Shown here piece after piece: positions 25,813-34,441 of a stretch of DNA of 64,000 nucleotides. The stretch comes from Streptomyces caeruleatus (lineage in GTDB: Bacteria > Actinomycetota > Actinomycetes > Streptomycetales > Streptomycetaceae). Position 1 is the first letter of the stretch. Each line of letters starts with the position of its first letter. Both the position numbers and the translations under genes were made by a program. The notes under the pieces were generated by a model, which saw nothing but the letters and a program-made list of their open reading frames with translations, was not told the DNA's origin and did no database searches. The stretch spans positions 62,001-126,000 of the forward strand of contig NZ_KQ948935.1 of the NCBI RefSeq assembly GCF_001514235.1, read 5' to 3'.

Positions 25813-25828
25813 TGACGAAGGGTTGCGC

Positions 25829-26302
25829 ATGACTGCGCTCAATCGTGTCCCGTCGCTCATGGCCCGGGCCGGAACGGCCTCGGCTCTCACCATCGCCGCC
25901 GTGGGCGGCTCGATAGTGGCACCGGGCTTCGCCCCCGAGGCCGAAGCGGCCACGCCGGCGACGAAGGCACTCCAGGTCGCGGCCTCCAAGAAGGGCTCCC
26001 CGTACAAGTGGGGCGCCACCGGGCCGAGCCGGTTCGACTGCTCCGGGCTGACGCTGTACTCGTTCAAGAAGGCGGGCAAGAAGCTGCCCCGTACGGCGGC
26101 CCAGCAGTACAACAAGACCCGTCACATCTCCGCCCAGAACCGCAAGGCCGGAGACCTGGTGTTCTTCCATTCGGGGTCGTACGTCTACCACGTCGGCATC
26201 TACGCCGGGAAGGGAAAGATCTGGCACTCCCCGAAGAGCGGGGACGTGGTGAAGCTGCAGAAGATCTGGACCAGGAGCGTCTGGTACGGCCGGGTCAAGT
26301 GA
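25829..26302 (+). CDS. Secreted NlpC/P60 cell-wall endopeptidase
   Basis: 157 residues. Sec signal peptide (RAGTASALTIAAVGGSIVAPGFAPEAEAA) then a lone NlpC/P60 domain: catalytic Cys in SRFDCSGLTLYSF, His in YVYHVGIYAG, and a third polar residue in KIWHSPKSG. It cleaves peptide stems of peptidoglycan during growth or germination. Expression is probably set by the c-di-AMP riboswitch directly upstream. ATG 25829 gives a normal signal peptide; earlier in-frame starts fall inside the riboswitch. Confidence 0.92.
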   Translation: MTALNRVPSLMARAGTASALTIAAVGGSIVAPGFAPEAEAATPATKALQVAASKKGSPYKWGATGPSRFDCSGLTLYSFKKAGKKLPRTAAQQYNKTRHISAQNRKAGDLVFFHSGSYVYHVGIYAGKGKIWHSPKSGDVVKLQKIWTRSVWYGRVK

Positions 26303-26356
26303 CCCACCCGGGGGCGGTGACGGCGACCTGATACGCCGTCACCGCCCTCGGGGCCC

Positions 26357-26971
26357 TCAGAGGGCCAGCAACGGCCCGGCGAGCAGTGCCCCGCCGAAGG
26401 CCGTCAGCGCGGCGCCGGTGACGGTCGTGACGGCCCGGGCGGCCCGCGGGCGGCGCAGCCATCTGCCGAGCCGGTCCACGAGCAGGGCGACCACCTGGAA
26501 CCACACCAGGGCCATCGCGAGCACGATCAGCGCGAGCAGCAGGGTCCGGGGCAGCGCCGGAGCGCCCGCGGGCACGAACTGGGGCAGCACGCTGAGGAAG
26601 GTCAGGGACGCCTTCGGGTTCAGGGCGTTGGTCACGAAGCCCTGCCGCAGGGGTCGCCCGGTGGAGTCCTCGCGCTCCTCCATGACGTCGACGCGCCGTT
26701 GCCGCAGCGTCTGGACGCCGAGATACAGCACATAGACGCCGCCGACCACTTGGAGCGCGCGGAACAGCGCCGGCATGGCGGCCAGCACCGCGGCGACCCC
26801 CACCACCGCGAGCGTCACATGCACCAGCAGTCCGGCCCCGATCCCGAGCGCGCAGGCGATGCCGGCCCGATGGGAGACGAGGGCGTTGCGTACGACGACG
26901 GTGAAGTCGGCCCCGGGCATGGCGACCAGGCCGGCGGAGACCCCGGTGAAGGCGATGAGCTGAGCGTCCAT
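26357..26971 (-). CDS. LysE/RhtB-family amino acid exporter
   Basis: 204 residues with six membrane segments and the family N-terminus GVSAGLVAMPGADFTVVVRNALVSHRAG, plus GVYVLYLGVQTLRQR and GFVTNALNPKASLTFLSVLPQF. It exports amino acids or related compounds. Divergent from a LysR-type regulator gene with a palindrome in the shared gap, so very likely its target. Confidence 0.92.
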   Translation of the reverse strand: MDAQLIAFTGVSAGLVAMPGADFTVVVRNALVSHRAGIACALGIGAGLLVHVTLAVVGVAAVLAAMPALFRALQVVGGVYVLYLGVQTLRQRRVDVMEEREDSTGRPLRQGFVTNALNPKASLTFLSVLPQFVPAGAPALPRTLLLALIVLAMALVWFQVVALLVDRLGRWLRRPRAARAVTTVTGAALTAFGGALLAGPLLAL

Positions 26972-27004
26972 GCCTGCCAGCCTGCCGCGTGGAAGCCTTC
27001 AGCA

Positions 27005-27020
27005 GGTATTTCAAATATCC
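27005..27020. promoter_or_regulatory. LysR-type operator between LysE and LysR genes
   Basis: GGTATTTCAAATATCC, a near-perfect palindrome containing the T-N11-A pattern, 34 nt from the LysE start and 40 nt from the LysR start. Confidence 0.7.
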
Positions 27021-27059
27021 TGGGAGGTCCTAAAGCATCACTTAACCCCGGGGGCTGTC

Positions 27060-27980
27060 ATGTACGACCCGACCCGTCTCGCCGCCCTGGTGGCGGTCGC
27101 CGAGGCGGGTTCGATCACCCGGGCCGCCGAGCGGCTCGGCTACACCACGCCCGCGCTGTCGCAGCAGCTGGCCAAGCTGGAGCGCGAGGCGGGCACCGCC
27201 CTTCTGGTACGGCATCACCGCGGGGCCCGGCTGACGGGTGCGGGCGAGCTGCTGGTGGTCCGGGCGCGGCGGGTGCTCGACGAGCTGGAGCGGGCGCGGC
27301 ACGAACTGGCCCGGCTGACCGGCCTGACCGGCGGCACGCTCCGGCTCGGCACCTTCCAGACCGCGGGCATCCATCTGCTGCCACCGGCTCTCAGCGCCTT
27401 TCGCCGGGCCCATCCGGACGTGGAGCTGACGGTCGCCGACTACGAGCCCTCGGCGGGGGTGACCGCGGTGGCGGCCGGCGAGATCGACCTGGCGCTGACC
27501 CACGCCTACGAGCCGGGCGAGCCGATCCCGCTGCCCGCCTCGGTCGGCGTCGAGCCGATCCTCGTCGAGGAACTCGTGCTGGTGTCTGCTCCGGGCCACG
27601 TCCTCACCAGCGGCGCCGCACGGCTACCGCTGGCCGACCTCGCCGGCCAGCCACTGATCAGCATGGCGCCGGACGCCCCCGCCCGGCGAGGTGTGGAGGC
27701 GGCCCTGACCAGAGCCGGGGCCACACCGTCCGTGCTGGTCCCGACGCCGGGGTACCTACTGGTGTGCGCCCTGGCCAGCGCGGGGCTCGGGGTGGCGGTG
27801 GTACCGGAGATGGTGGCGCGCACGTCGGTCACTCCGGTGGGGGTGCGGGCGCTTCAGGGCGGGCAGCTGCGCCGTACGATCTCGGTCGCCTATCGCGACG
27901 ATGAGGCGGCACCCGCCGCGGACGCCTTCCGAGCGGTGTTGCGGGGCACTTTCAACCGAGCCCGACAGTCCCCACCCTAA
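27060..27980 (+). CDS. LysR-family transcriptional regulator
   Basis: 306 residues. Winged HTH (LAALVAVAEAGSITRAAERLGYTTPALSQQLAKLEREAGTALLVRH) and a periplasmic-binding-like effector domain (GGTLRLGTFQTAGIHLLPPALSAF...). Start ATG 27060 gives the standard LysR N-terminus MYDPTRLAALVAV. Probably activates the divergent exporter gene in response to an amino acid. Confidence 0.92.
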   Translation: MYDPTRLAALVAVAEAGSITRAAERLGYTTPALSQQLAKLEREAGTALLVRHHRGARLTGAGELLVVRARRVLDELERARHELARLTGLTGGTLRLGTFQTAGIHLLPPALSAFRRAHPDVELTVADYEPSAGVTAVAAGEIDLALTHAYEPGEPIPLPASVGVEPILVEELVLVSAPGHVLTSGAARLPLADLAGQPLISMAPDAPARRGVEAALTRAGATPSVLVPTPGYLLVCALASAGLGVAVVPEMVARTSVTPVGVRALQGGQLRRTISVAYRDDEAAPAADAFRAVLRGTFNRARQSPP

Positions 27981-28037
27981 GGGGCGCGGGGAACTGCGCG
28001 ACCAGCCACAACGGACCAGCAGACAACACCCACCCCC

Positions 28038-28481
28038 TCACGGCTCAGGCGCCGCAGGCACCGGCACGGCCCACGGCAGTTCGATGGATACCGTCTTCCC
28101 ACCCTCCCGCGTCGGTCGCACTCTGAGCTTGCCGCCGCACTCCGCGGTCAGCCAGCGGATGATGACCATGCCGCGGCCGTTGTCCTGCTGGACGGCGGCC
28201 GGCAGCCGCTTGGGGAAGCGTGGATGGCTGTCGGTGACGCCGATGCGCAGGTGTTCGTCACAGTCGAGCGCGAGGTCCACCGTGAAGGTGGGTGACTGGC
28301 CGAGGGTGTGCTGTACGGCGTTGGTGGTGAGTTCGGAGACGATCAGACGGATGGTGTCGGCCACCTCCGTGTCCGGTGGCAGTCCCCACTCGGCGAGAGT
28401 GGTGACCACGTAGGCCCGGGCCGCGGAGACCGAGGCGGGATCGCTCGGCAGAGTGACGGATGCTTCCAGATGATCTGCCAT
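28038..28481 (-). CDS. RsbW-like anti-sigma/ATP-binding protein of the whiJ-type trio
   Basis: 147 residues, a single HATPase_c domain: N-box IRLIVSELTTNAVQHTLG, G1-like IGVTDSHPRFP, G2 GRGMVIIRWL. It resembles the small ATPases that accompany XRE/DUF397 pairs in Streptomyces (abaA/whiJ-type loci). Divergent from the XRE gene with a 213-nt shared gap. ATG 28481 starts MADHLEASVTLPSDP, typical for the family. Confidence 0.85.
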   Translation of the reverse strand: MADHLEASVTLPSDPASVSAARAYVVTTLAEWGLPPDTEVADTIRLIVSELTTNAVQHTLGQSPTFTVDLALDCDEHLRIGVTDSHPRFPKRLPAAVQQDNGRGMVIIRWLTAECGGKLRVRPTREGGKTVSIELPWAVPVPAAPEP

Positions 28482-28641
28482 GGCGACGTCGTCCCTTTCC
28501 CACGGGACCGCAGTCCGACATGGAGCGGAGGGTTCGAGTACGGTCCCGGACTGGTGCTTCGTCGCCAGAGTGCCATTACCGCGCCCGTCAGGAGTGGCGA
28601 TCCACCAAGATGTGCATATATCTGTCGCTCGAAGCGGTGAA

Positions 28642-28657
28642 CTCTGCGACGGCAGAG
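28642..28657. promoter_or_regulatory. Dyad CTCTGC-GACG-GCAGAG upstream of the XRE gene
   Basis: Perfect 6-bp arms, 38 nt before the XRE start in the divergent gap. Candidate operator for the XRE regulator. Confidence 0.45.
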
Positions 28658-28694
28658 CGTATTTGGGCGGCTCGGTTGGAGTAAGGAGTTGCCC

Positions 28695-29573
28695 ATGCAG
28701 CACGGTCCCGCGGTGCGCCGCCGAAAACTGGGCGCGGAACTGCGTGCGTTGCGCACCGGGGCGGGGCTCACCAGTGGTGAGGCGGCCCGGCTGGTGGGCT
28801 GGCACCAGTCCAAGGTGAGCCGGATCGAGACCGGCGCCAGCGGGGTGAAACCGGCCGATGTGCGGTTACTGCTCGACGCCTACGGCGTACAGGACGCCAG
28901 GCTACGGGAGTTGCTGCTGGTGCTGGCAGGCTCCGACGAGGGGGGCGGCCGTCATCACTGGTGGCACGCGTACCGCGGAGTGCTGCCGCCGACGTACCGC
29001 GACTTCATCAGCCTGGAGTCCCAGGCGAGCGCGATGCGCACGCTGGAGACCTCCGTGGTGCCCGGGCTGTTGCAGACGCCTGAGTACGCGCGTGCGGTGA
29101 CCCGGGCCGCGGTGGGCGGACTCGCCGACGAGAGCGCCGACGCCGACGAACGTCTGGAGGCGCTGGTCGCGGTCCGTCTGGCCAGGCAGGACGTGCTGCG
29201 CGCGGAACCGCCGCTGGAGCTGAGCGCGGTGCTCGACGAGGCGGTGCTGCGCCGGGAGATCGGTGGGCCGCAGGTCATGGCGCGGCAGTTGAGGCGGCTG
29301 GTGGAGGCGGCGCGGTTGCCCCAAGTCCGGTTGCAGGTGCTGCCGTTCGCGGCCGGCGAGCATGTCGGCATCACCGGGCCTTTCGTTATCTTCTCATTTT
29401 CGCGCACTTCTGATCTGGATGTGGTTGTTCTCGACCACTTGACGAGTAGCCTCTATCTCGAACGGAAAGAAGACCTCCAGGCCTACACGGAGGCCTTCAA
29501 CACCCTTCGGATCCACGCCCTTTCGCCCGAGGAATCGTTGGATTACATCGCCGCGCTGGCTGGCGGCGCGTAA
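28695..29573 (+). CDS. XRE/DUF5753 regulator (WhiJ-like) with a TTA codon
   Basis: 292 residues. N-terminal XRE helix-turn-helix (LGAELRALRTGAGLTSGEAARLVGWHQSKVSRIETGASGVK) and a C-terminal DUF5753 domain (ETSVVPGLLQTPEYARAV...VQVLPFAAGEHVGITGPFVIFSF), the WhiJ-like arrangement controlling development and antibiotics. AAGGAG lies 6 nt before ATG 28695. Codon 58 (28866-28868) is TTA, so translation should depend on the bldA tRNA. The DUF397 gene follows 9 nt later. Confidence 0.92.
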   Translation: MQHGPAVRRRKLGAELRALRTGAGLTSGEAARLVGWHQSKVSRIETGASGVKPADVRLLLDAYGVQDARLRELLLVLAGSDEGGGRHHWWHAYRGVLPPTYRDFISLESQASAMRTLETSVVPGLLQTPEYARAVTRAAVGGLADESADADERLEALVAVRLARQDVLRAEPPLELSAVLDEAVLRREIGGPQVMARQLRRLVEAARLPQVRLQVLPFAAGEHVGITGPFVIFSFSRTSDLDVVVLDHLTSSLYLERKEDLQAYTEAFNTLRIHALSPEESLDYIAALAGGA

Positions 29574-29582
29574 GGAGGCACC

Positions 29583-29810
29583 ATGACCGCAACGCCTCGG
29601 AAGGTCACTTCAAGTACCGATCTGCCCGGTGCGCGATGGCTGCGCAGCAGCTACAGCACCGGGGCGAACAACTGCGTCGAGACGGCACGGCAGCACTCCG
29701 GCCCGTGGACCGGGCTGCTCGCCGTGCGCGACTCCAAGGACCCGGCCGGACCCGCGCTGCTCTTCTCCCCCGAGAGCTGGACGGGCTTCACGACCGCGTT
29801 CCAGTCCTGA
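29583..29810 (+). CDS. DUF397 small protein, partner of the XRE regulator
   Basis: 75 residues with the DUF397 core ARWLRSSYSTGANNCVETAR, LLAVRDSKDPAGPALLFSPESWTGF. In whiJ-type systems the DUF397 protein antagonises the adjacent XRE regulator. AGGAGG upstream of ATG 29583, 9 nt after the XRE stop: same operon. Confidence 0.92.
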   Translation: MTATPRKVTSSTDLPGARWLRSSYSTGANNCVETARQHSGPWTGLLAVRDSKDPAGPALLFSPESWTGFTTAFQS

Positions 29811-29896
29811 CCGCACCGATCAACTCCGACCGATTCTGATCGATTCCACTCTGATCAGGTCCGACTGATGCGACGGCAGGGCCGTGTCACGCCGAC

Positions 29897-31024
29897 TCAT
29901 GGTCGTGTCTCGCCGATCACCCGTACAGCGCGTTCGATCTGCCCCTCGGAGAGGTCCGCGCGGGCGGTCAGCCTCAGCCGTGAGATGCCGTCGGGAACGG
30001 AGGGAGGACGGAAGCAGCCCACGGCGAGGCCCGCCGCACGGCACTCGGCCGCCCAGAGCACGGCCTCTTCGGGGGACGGCGCCCGCACGGAGACGACCGC
30101 GGCGTCCGGACGTACGGCTTCCAGACCCGCGGCCGTCAGGCGGGTGTGCAGTTCGCTCGCCACCGTGCGGGCCCGCGCCGCGCGCTCCGGCTCGCGGCGC
30201 AGCAACCTCAGTGCCGCCAGGGCCGCCCCCGCGGCGGCGGGGGCCAGGCCCGTGTCGAAGATGAACGTCCGGGCCGCGTTGACCAGGTGGTCGGTGACCC
30301 GGGCGGGGCCGAGCACGGCACCGCCCTGGCTGCCGAACGACTTGGACAGCGTGACCGTGACGACGACGTCGTCGGCGCCCGCGAGCCCCGTGGCGTGCGG
30401 GGCGCCGCGGCCGCCGTCGCCCAGCACGCCGAGCCCGTGGGCGTCGTCCACGACCAGCCCGGCGCCGTGTTCCCGGCACGCCTCGGCGAACCGGGCCAGC
30501 GGGGCGGCGTCGCCGTCGACCGAGAAGACGGTGTCGGACACGACGACGGCGGGCCCGTCGTGCGTCTGGAGCGCCTTGCGCACGGCGTCCGGGTCGGAGT
30601 GCGCCACGACCTGTGTCGTGCCGCGCGCCAGTCGGCAGCCGTCGATCAGCGAGGCGTGGTTGCCCGCGTCCGAGACGATCAGCGAGCCGTGCGGCGCCAG
30701 CGCGGTGACCGCGGCGAGGTTGGCCGCGTAGCCGGAGGAGAAGACCAGGGCCGCCTCGAAGCCGCAGAAGTCGGCCAGCTCGCGCTCCAGCTCGGCGTGC
30801 AGCTCCGTGGTGCCCGTGACGAGCCGGGAGCCGGTGGCGCCGCCGCCCCACGTCCGCGCGGCCCGCGCCGCGCCCTCGGTGACCTCCGGGTGGCGGGCCA
30901 GACCCAGGTAGTCGTTGCTCGCGAGATCGAGGAGCGGCGACTCGGCGGGGCGCGGGCGCAGGGTCCGTACGAGTCCGGCGCGGCGGCGCAGCTCCGCCTG
31001 CTCGTCGATCCAGCCGAACGCCAT
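29897..31024 (-). CDS. bioF: 8-amino-7-oxononanoate synthase
   Basis: 375 residues. PLP enzyme condensing pimeloyl-ACP (or CoA) with alanine, first ring-forming committed step of biotin synthesis. Motifs: LASNDYLGLARHP, GGGATGSRLVTGTTELHAELE, SDTVFSVDGDAAPL, VDDAHGLGVLG (PLP Asp) and TLSKSFGSQGG (Schiff-base Lys). ATG 31024 follows GGAGGAG. Divergent from bioB-bioA-bioD; a dyad in the gap may coordinate both. Confidence 0.95.
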   Translation of the reverse strand: MAFGWIDEQAELRRRAGLVRTLRPRPAESPLLDLASNDYLGLARHPEVTEGAARAARTWGGGATGSRLVTGTTELHAELERELADFCGFEAALVFSSGYAANLAAVTALAPHGSLIVSDAGNHASLIDGCRLARGTTQVVAHSDPDAVRKALQTHDGPAVVVSDTVFSVDGDAAPLARFAEACREHGAGLVVDDAHGLGVLGDGGRGAPHATGLAGADDVVVTVTLSKSFGSQGGAVLGPARVTDHLVNAARTFIFDTGLAPAAAGAALAALRLLRREPERAARARTVASELHTRLTAAGLEAVRPDAAVVSVRAPSPEEAVLWAAECRAAGLAVGCFRPPSVPDGISRLRLTARADLSEGQIERAVRVIGETRP

Positions 31025-31084
31025 GGCTCCTCCGGGCTTTTGTAGGCAGTGCACAGACACTAGTCGCACGGCCGACGGCCCACG

Positions 31085-31102
31085 GTGTGGCAATACCCAC
31101 AC
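31085..31102. promoter_or_regulatory. Dyad GTGTGG-N6-CCACAC between bioF and bioB
   Basis: Perfect 6-bp arms, 61 nt from the bioF start and 69 nt from the bioB start. Candidate operator for both divergent units; it does not match the BirA or BioQ sites I know. Confidence 0.5.
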
Positions 31103-31132
31103 ATCGAAGTGACAGGGTTGTCCGAAGTCTCC

Positions 31133-31161
31133 TTGGCTCGGAGGCCCTCCGTGCGTAAGGA
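31133..31161 (+). promoter_or_regulatory. Promoter of bioBAD
   Basis: TTGGCT, 17 nt, TAAGGA, 9 nt before ATG 31171. No clear ribosome site, so a near-leaderless start is possible. Confidence 0.45.
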
Positions 31162-31170
31162 TCAGCTCCC

Positions 31171-32391
31171 ATGGACCTGCTGAACACGCTGGTGGACAAG
31201 GGGCTTCGGCGCGAGCTGCCGACCCGCGAGGAAGCCTTGGCCGTCCTCGCCACTTCCGACGACGACCTGCTCGATGTGGTGGCCGCGGCCGGGAAGGTGC
31301 GCCGGCAGTGGTTCGGCCGACGGGTGAAACTCAACTATCTCGTCAACCTGAAGTCCGGGCTGTGCCCCGAGGACTGCTCCTACTGTTCCCAGCGCCTCGG
31401 CTCGACCACCGGCATCCTGAAGTACACCTGGCTCAAGCCCGAGGATGCCTCCCAGGCCGCGGCCGCCGGTTTGGCGGGAGGCGCCAAGCGGGTCTGTCTG
31501 GTGGCGTCCGGGCGCGGCCCGACCGACCGCGACGTGGACCGCGTCTCGAAGACCATCAAGGCGATCAAGGACGAGAACGAGGGCGTCGAGGTGTGCGCCT
31601 GTCTCGGACTCCTCTCCGACGGCCAGGCGGAGCGGCTGCGCGAGGCCGGCGCGGACGCCTACAACCACAACCTCAACACCTCCGAGGCCACCTACGGCGA
31701 GATCACGAGCACGCACACCTACGCCGACCGCGTCGACACCGTGACCAAGGCGCACGCGGCCGGCCTGTCCGCCTGCTCGGGCCTGATCGCGGGCATGGGC
31801 GAGAGCGACGAGGACCTGGTCGACGTCGTCTACTCGCTGCGCGAGCTGGACCCGGACTCGGTGCCGGTCAACTTCCTGATCCCGGTCGAGGGCACCCCGC
31901 TGGCCAAGGAGTGGAACCTCACCCCGCAGCGCTGCCTGCGCATCCTGGCGATGGTCCGTTTCGTCTGCCCCGACGTCGAGGTGCGCATCGCGGGTGGCCG
32001 CGAGGTCCATCTGCGCACGATGCAGCCCCTCGCCCTGCACCTGGCCAACTCGATCTTCCTCGGCGACTACCTGACCACCGAGGGTCAGGCGGGCAAGGCC
32101 GACCTGGAGATGATCGCGGACGCCGGGTTCGAGGTGGAGGGCGCCGACCAGGTGACCCTGCCGGAGCACCGGGCGACGGCCGGCGGCGGCTGCGGCTCGC
32201 ACGCGAGCGCGGGCTGCGGGTCCCAGGAGAGCGCCGGGTGCGGCGGGCACGACGACGCCGGATGCGGTGGGCACGAGGGGGGCGGCGTCTGCGGTACGGC
32301 AGCCGCGACGCCGGCCGTCACCGAGCCGCGCACGGACCTGGTCGCCGTACGCCGCCGGGGCGCCGGCACGGACCTCGCGCCCAATGCCTGA
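31171..32391 (+). CDS. bioB: Biotin synthase with Cys/His/Gly-repeat tail
   Basis: 406 residues. Radical SAM enzyme inserting sulfur into dethiobiotin. The SAM cluster motif CX3CX2C is CPEDCSYC (Cys65, 69, 72), followed by YCSQRLGSTTGILKYTW, YNHNLNTSEATY and VRIAGGREVHLR. After the catalytic domain (ends near residue 330) comes an unusual tail with Cys at 341, 349, 357 and 365, spaced exactly 8, in a GCGxHxxA-like repeat, plus Cys374. This suggests metal or Fe-S binding. It overlaps bioA by 8 nt. Confidence 0.95.
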   Translation: MDLLNTLVDKGLRRELPTREEALAVLATSDDDLLDVVAAAGKVRRQWFGRRVKLNYLVNLKSGLCPEDCSYCSQRLGSTTGILKYTWLKPEDASQAAAAGLAGGAKRVCLVASGRGPTDRDVDRVSKTIKAIKDENEGVEVCACLGLLSDGQAERLREAGADAYNHNLNTSEATYGEITSTHTYADRVDTVTKAHAAGLSACSGLIAGMGESDEDLVDVVYSLRELDPDSVPVNFLIPVEGTPLAKEWNLTPQRCLRILAMVRFVCPDVEVRIAGGREVHLRTMQPLALHLANSIFLGDYLTTEGQAGKADLEMIADAGFEVEGADQVTLPEHRATAGGGCGSHASAGCGSQESAGCGGHDDAGCGGHEGGGVCGTAAATPAVTEPRTDLVAVRRRGAGTDLAPNA

Positions 32392-33682
32392 CGCGCGCAC
32401 CGTGCCCCGCCTGACCGTTCCCGAGCTGCTGGAACTCGACCGGCGGCACGTGTGGCATCCGTACGGCCCCATGCCCGGCCGCGCCGAACCGCTCGTCGTG
32501 GAGTCGGCGAGCGGGGTGCGGCTGAAGATGGCCGACGGTTCGGGTGAGCTGGTCGACGGCATGTCGTCCTGGTGGTCGGCGATCCACGGCTACAACCACC
32601 CGGTGCTCAACAAGGCGGCGCACGAGCAGCTGGCTCGGATGAGCCACGTCATGTTCGGCGGGCTCACGCACGAGCCCGCCGTACGGCTGGCGAAGCTCCT
32701 TGTCGACATGTCGCCCGACGGTCTGGAGCATGTCTTCCTCGCGGACTCCGGGTCGGTGTCGGTCGAGGTCGCCATCAAGATGTGCCTGCAGTACTGGCGT
32801 TCTCTGGGCCGCCCCGGCAAGCAGCGGCTGCTGACCTGGCGCGGCGGCTACCACGGCGACACCTGGCAGCCGATGTCGGTGTGCGATCCCGAGGGCGGGA
32901 TGCACGAGCTGTGGACCGGTGTGCTCCAGCGCCAGGTGTTCGCGGATCCGCCGCCGGTGGAGTACGAGGAGTCGTACGCCGAGCGGCTGCGGTCGCTGAT
33001 CGAGCGGCACGCCGACGAACTGGCGGCCGTGATCGTCGAGCCGGTCGTGCAGGGCGCGGGCGGCATGCGGTTCCACTCCCCCGCGTATCTGCGGGTGCTG
33101 CGGGAAGCGTGCGACGCCCACGACGTCCTGCTCGTTTTCGACGAGATCGCGACCGGGTTCGGGCGTACGGGCGCGCTGTTCGCGGCGGAGCACGCGGCGG
33201 TGACGCCGGATGTGATGTGCGTGGGCAAGGCGCTGACCGGCGGATACCTGACGATGGCGGCCACGCTGTGCACCTCGCGCGTGGCCGGCGGGATCTCGCG
33301 GGGCGAGGTGCCGGTGCTGGCGCACGGCCCGACCTTCATGGGCAATCCGCTGGCGGCCGCGGTGGCCTGCGCCTCGATCGAGCTGCTGCTCGGGCAGGAC
33401 TGGGCGGCCGAGGTGAAGCGGATCGAGGCGGGCCTGCGGGAAGGACTGGCCCCCGCGGCGAACCTTCCGGGCGTGAAGGATGTCCGTGTCCTCGGCGCCA
33501 TCGGTGTCGTCCAACTCGACCACGCGGTGGACATGCGGGCGGCGACGGCGGCCGCCGTGCGGGAGGGCGTGTGGCTGCGGCCGTTCCGCGACCTCGTCTA
33601 CACGATGCCGCCGTACGTCACGGGCGACGCGGACGTCGCACGGATCGCCCGCGCGGTGTGCGCGGCCGCTCGGGAGGGCTGA
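32384..33682 (+). CDS. bioA: Adenosylmethionine-8-amino-7-oxononanoate aminotransferase
   Basis: 432 residues. PLP aminotransferase making 7,8-diaminopelargonate with SAM as amino donor. Family marks: HVWHPYGPM at the N-terminus, DGMSSWWSAIHGYNHP, GLTHEPA, YHGDTWQPMSVCDPEGGMH, VFDEIATGFGRTG and VGKALTGGYLT with the catalytic Lys. ATG 32384 overlaps bioB; bioD starts 1 nt after its stop. Confidence 0.97.
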   Translation: MPDARTVPRLTVPELLELDRRHVWHPYGPMPGRAEPLVVESASGVRLKMADGSGELVDGMSSWWSAIHGYNHPVLNKAAHEQLARMSHVMFGGLTHEPAVRLAKLLVDMSPDGLEHVFLADSGSVSVEVAIKMCLQYWRSLGRPGKQRLLTWRGGYHGDTWQPMSVCDPEGGMHELWTGVLQRQVFADPPPVEYEESYAERLRSLIERHADELAAVIVEPVVQGAGGMRFHSPAYLRVLREACDAHDVLLVFDEIATGFGRTGALFAAEHAAVTPDVMCVGKALTGGYLTMAATLCTSRVAGGISRGEVPVLAHGPTFMGNPLAAAVACASIELLLGQDWAAEVKRIEAGLREGLAPAANLPGVKDVRVLGAIGVVQLDHAVDMRAATAAAVREGVWLRPFRDLVYTMPPYVTGDADVARIARAVCAAAREG

Positions 33683-33683
33683 C

Positions 33684-34400
33684 ATGCCGGTACTGGTGAT
33701 CACGGGCACGGGCACGGAGGTCGGCAAGACGGTCACGACCGCCGCGGTCGCGGCGGCCGCGGTGGCCGCGGGCCGTTCGGTGGCGGTGCTGAAGGCCGCG
33801 CAGACGGGCGTCGCGCCGGACGAGCGCGGGGACGCGGCGGAGGTCGCGCGGCTGGCCGGCGCCGTGACGACCGCGGAAGTCGCCCGCTACCCCGAGCCCT
33901 TGGCCCCGGCGACGGCCGCGCGCCGGGCCGGTCTCCCACCGGTACGTCCGCACCAGATCGCCGAGGCCGCCGCCGAACTGGCCACCGAGCACGACCTGGT
34001 GCTGGTGGAAGGGGCCGGCGGGCTGCTGGTCCGCTTCGACGACGCGGGCAGCACCCTGGCCGACGCGGCCGAGCTGATGGCGGCGCCGGTCCTGGTGGTG
34101 GCGTCGGCCGGCCTGGGCACCCTGAACACGACGGAGCTGTCGGCCCGCGAACTGCGCCGCCGGCACCTGGACCTGCTCGGCGTCGTGATCGGCAGCTGGC
34201 CCGAGACACCGGATCTGGCGTCGCGCTGCAACGTCGCGGACCTGCCGGACGTGGCGGCGGCGCCGCTGCTGGGCGCGGTCCCGGCGGGTGCGGGGGCGCT
34301 GGCACCCGCCGACTTCCGTGCCGGGGCGCCCGGTTGGCTGGCCCCGCGGCTGTTCGGGACGTGGGACGCGGACGGGTTCCGGGTGCGGGAAGCGCCCTGA
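33684..34400 (+). CDS. bioD: Dethiobiotin synthetase
   Basis: 238 residues. ATP-dependent carboxylation and ring closure of diaminopelargonate. P-loop VITGTGTEVGKTVTT, KAAQTGV, VEGAGGLLVRFDDAG and the TLNTTELSARELRRR segment. GGGAGGG precedes ATG 33684, which lies inside the bioBAD operon. No bioC or bioH gene is in the window, so the pimeloyl moiety must come from elsewhere. Confidence 0.96.
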   Translation: MPVLVITGTGTEVGKTVTTAAVAAAAVAAGRSVAVLKAAQTGVAPDERGDAAEVARLAGAVTTAEVARYPEPLAPATAARRAGLPPVRPHQIAEAAAELATEHDLVLVEGAGGLLVRFDDAGSTLADAAELMAAPVLVVASAGLGTLNTTELSARELRRRHLDLLGVVIGSWPETPDLASRCNVADLPDVAAAPLLGAVPAGAGALAPADFRAGAPGWLAPRLFGTWDADGFRVREAP

Positions 34401-34441
34401 CCTCGCCGGGTTCGCCCGCGCCTGCGCCTGCGCCGAACGAA

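Noticed and set aside
31025..31170. BioQ or BirA box in the bioF-bioB gap
   Set aside because: No TGAAC...GTTCA-type site; only an unrelated dyad is present.
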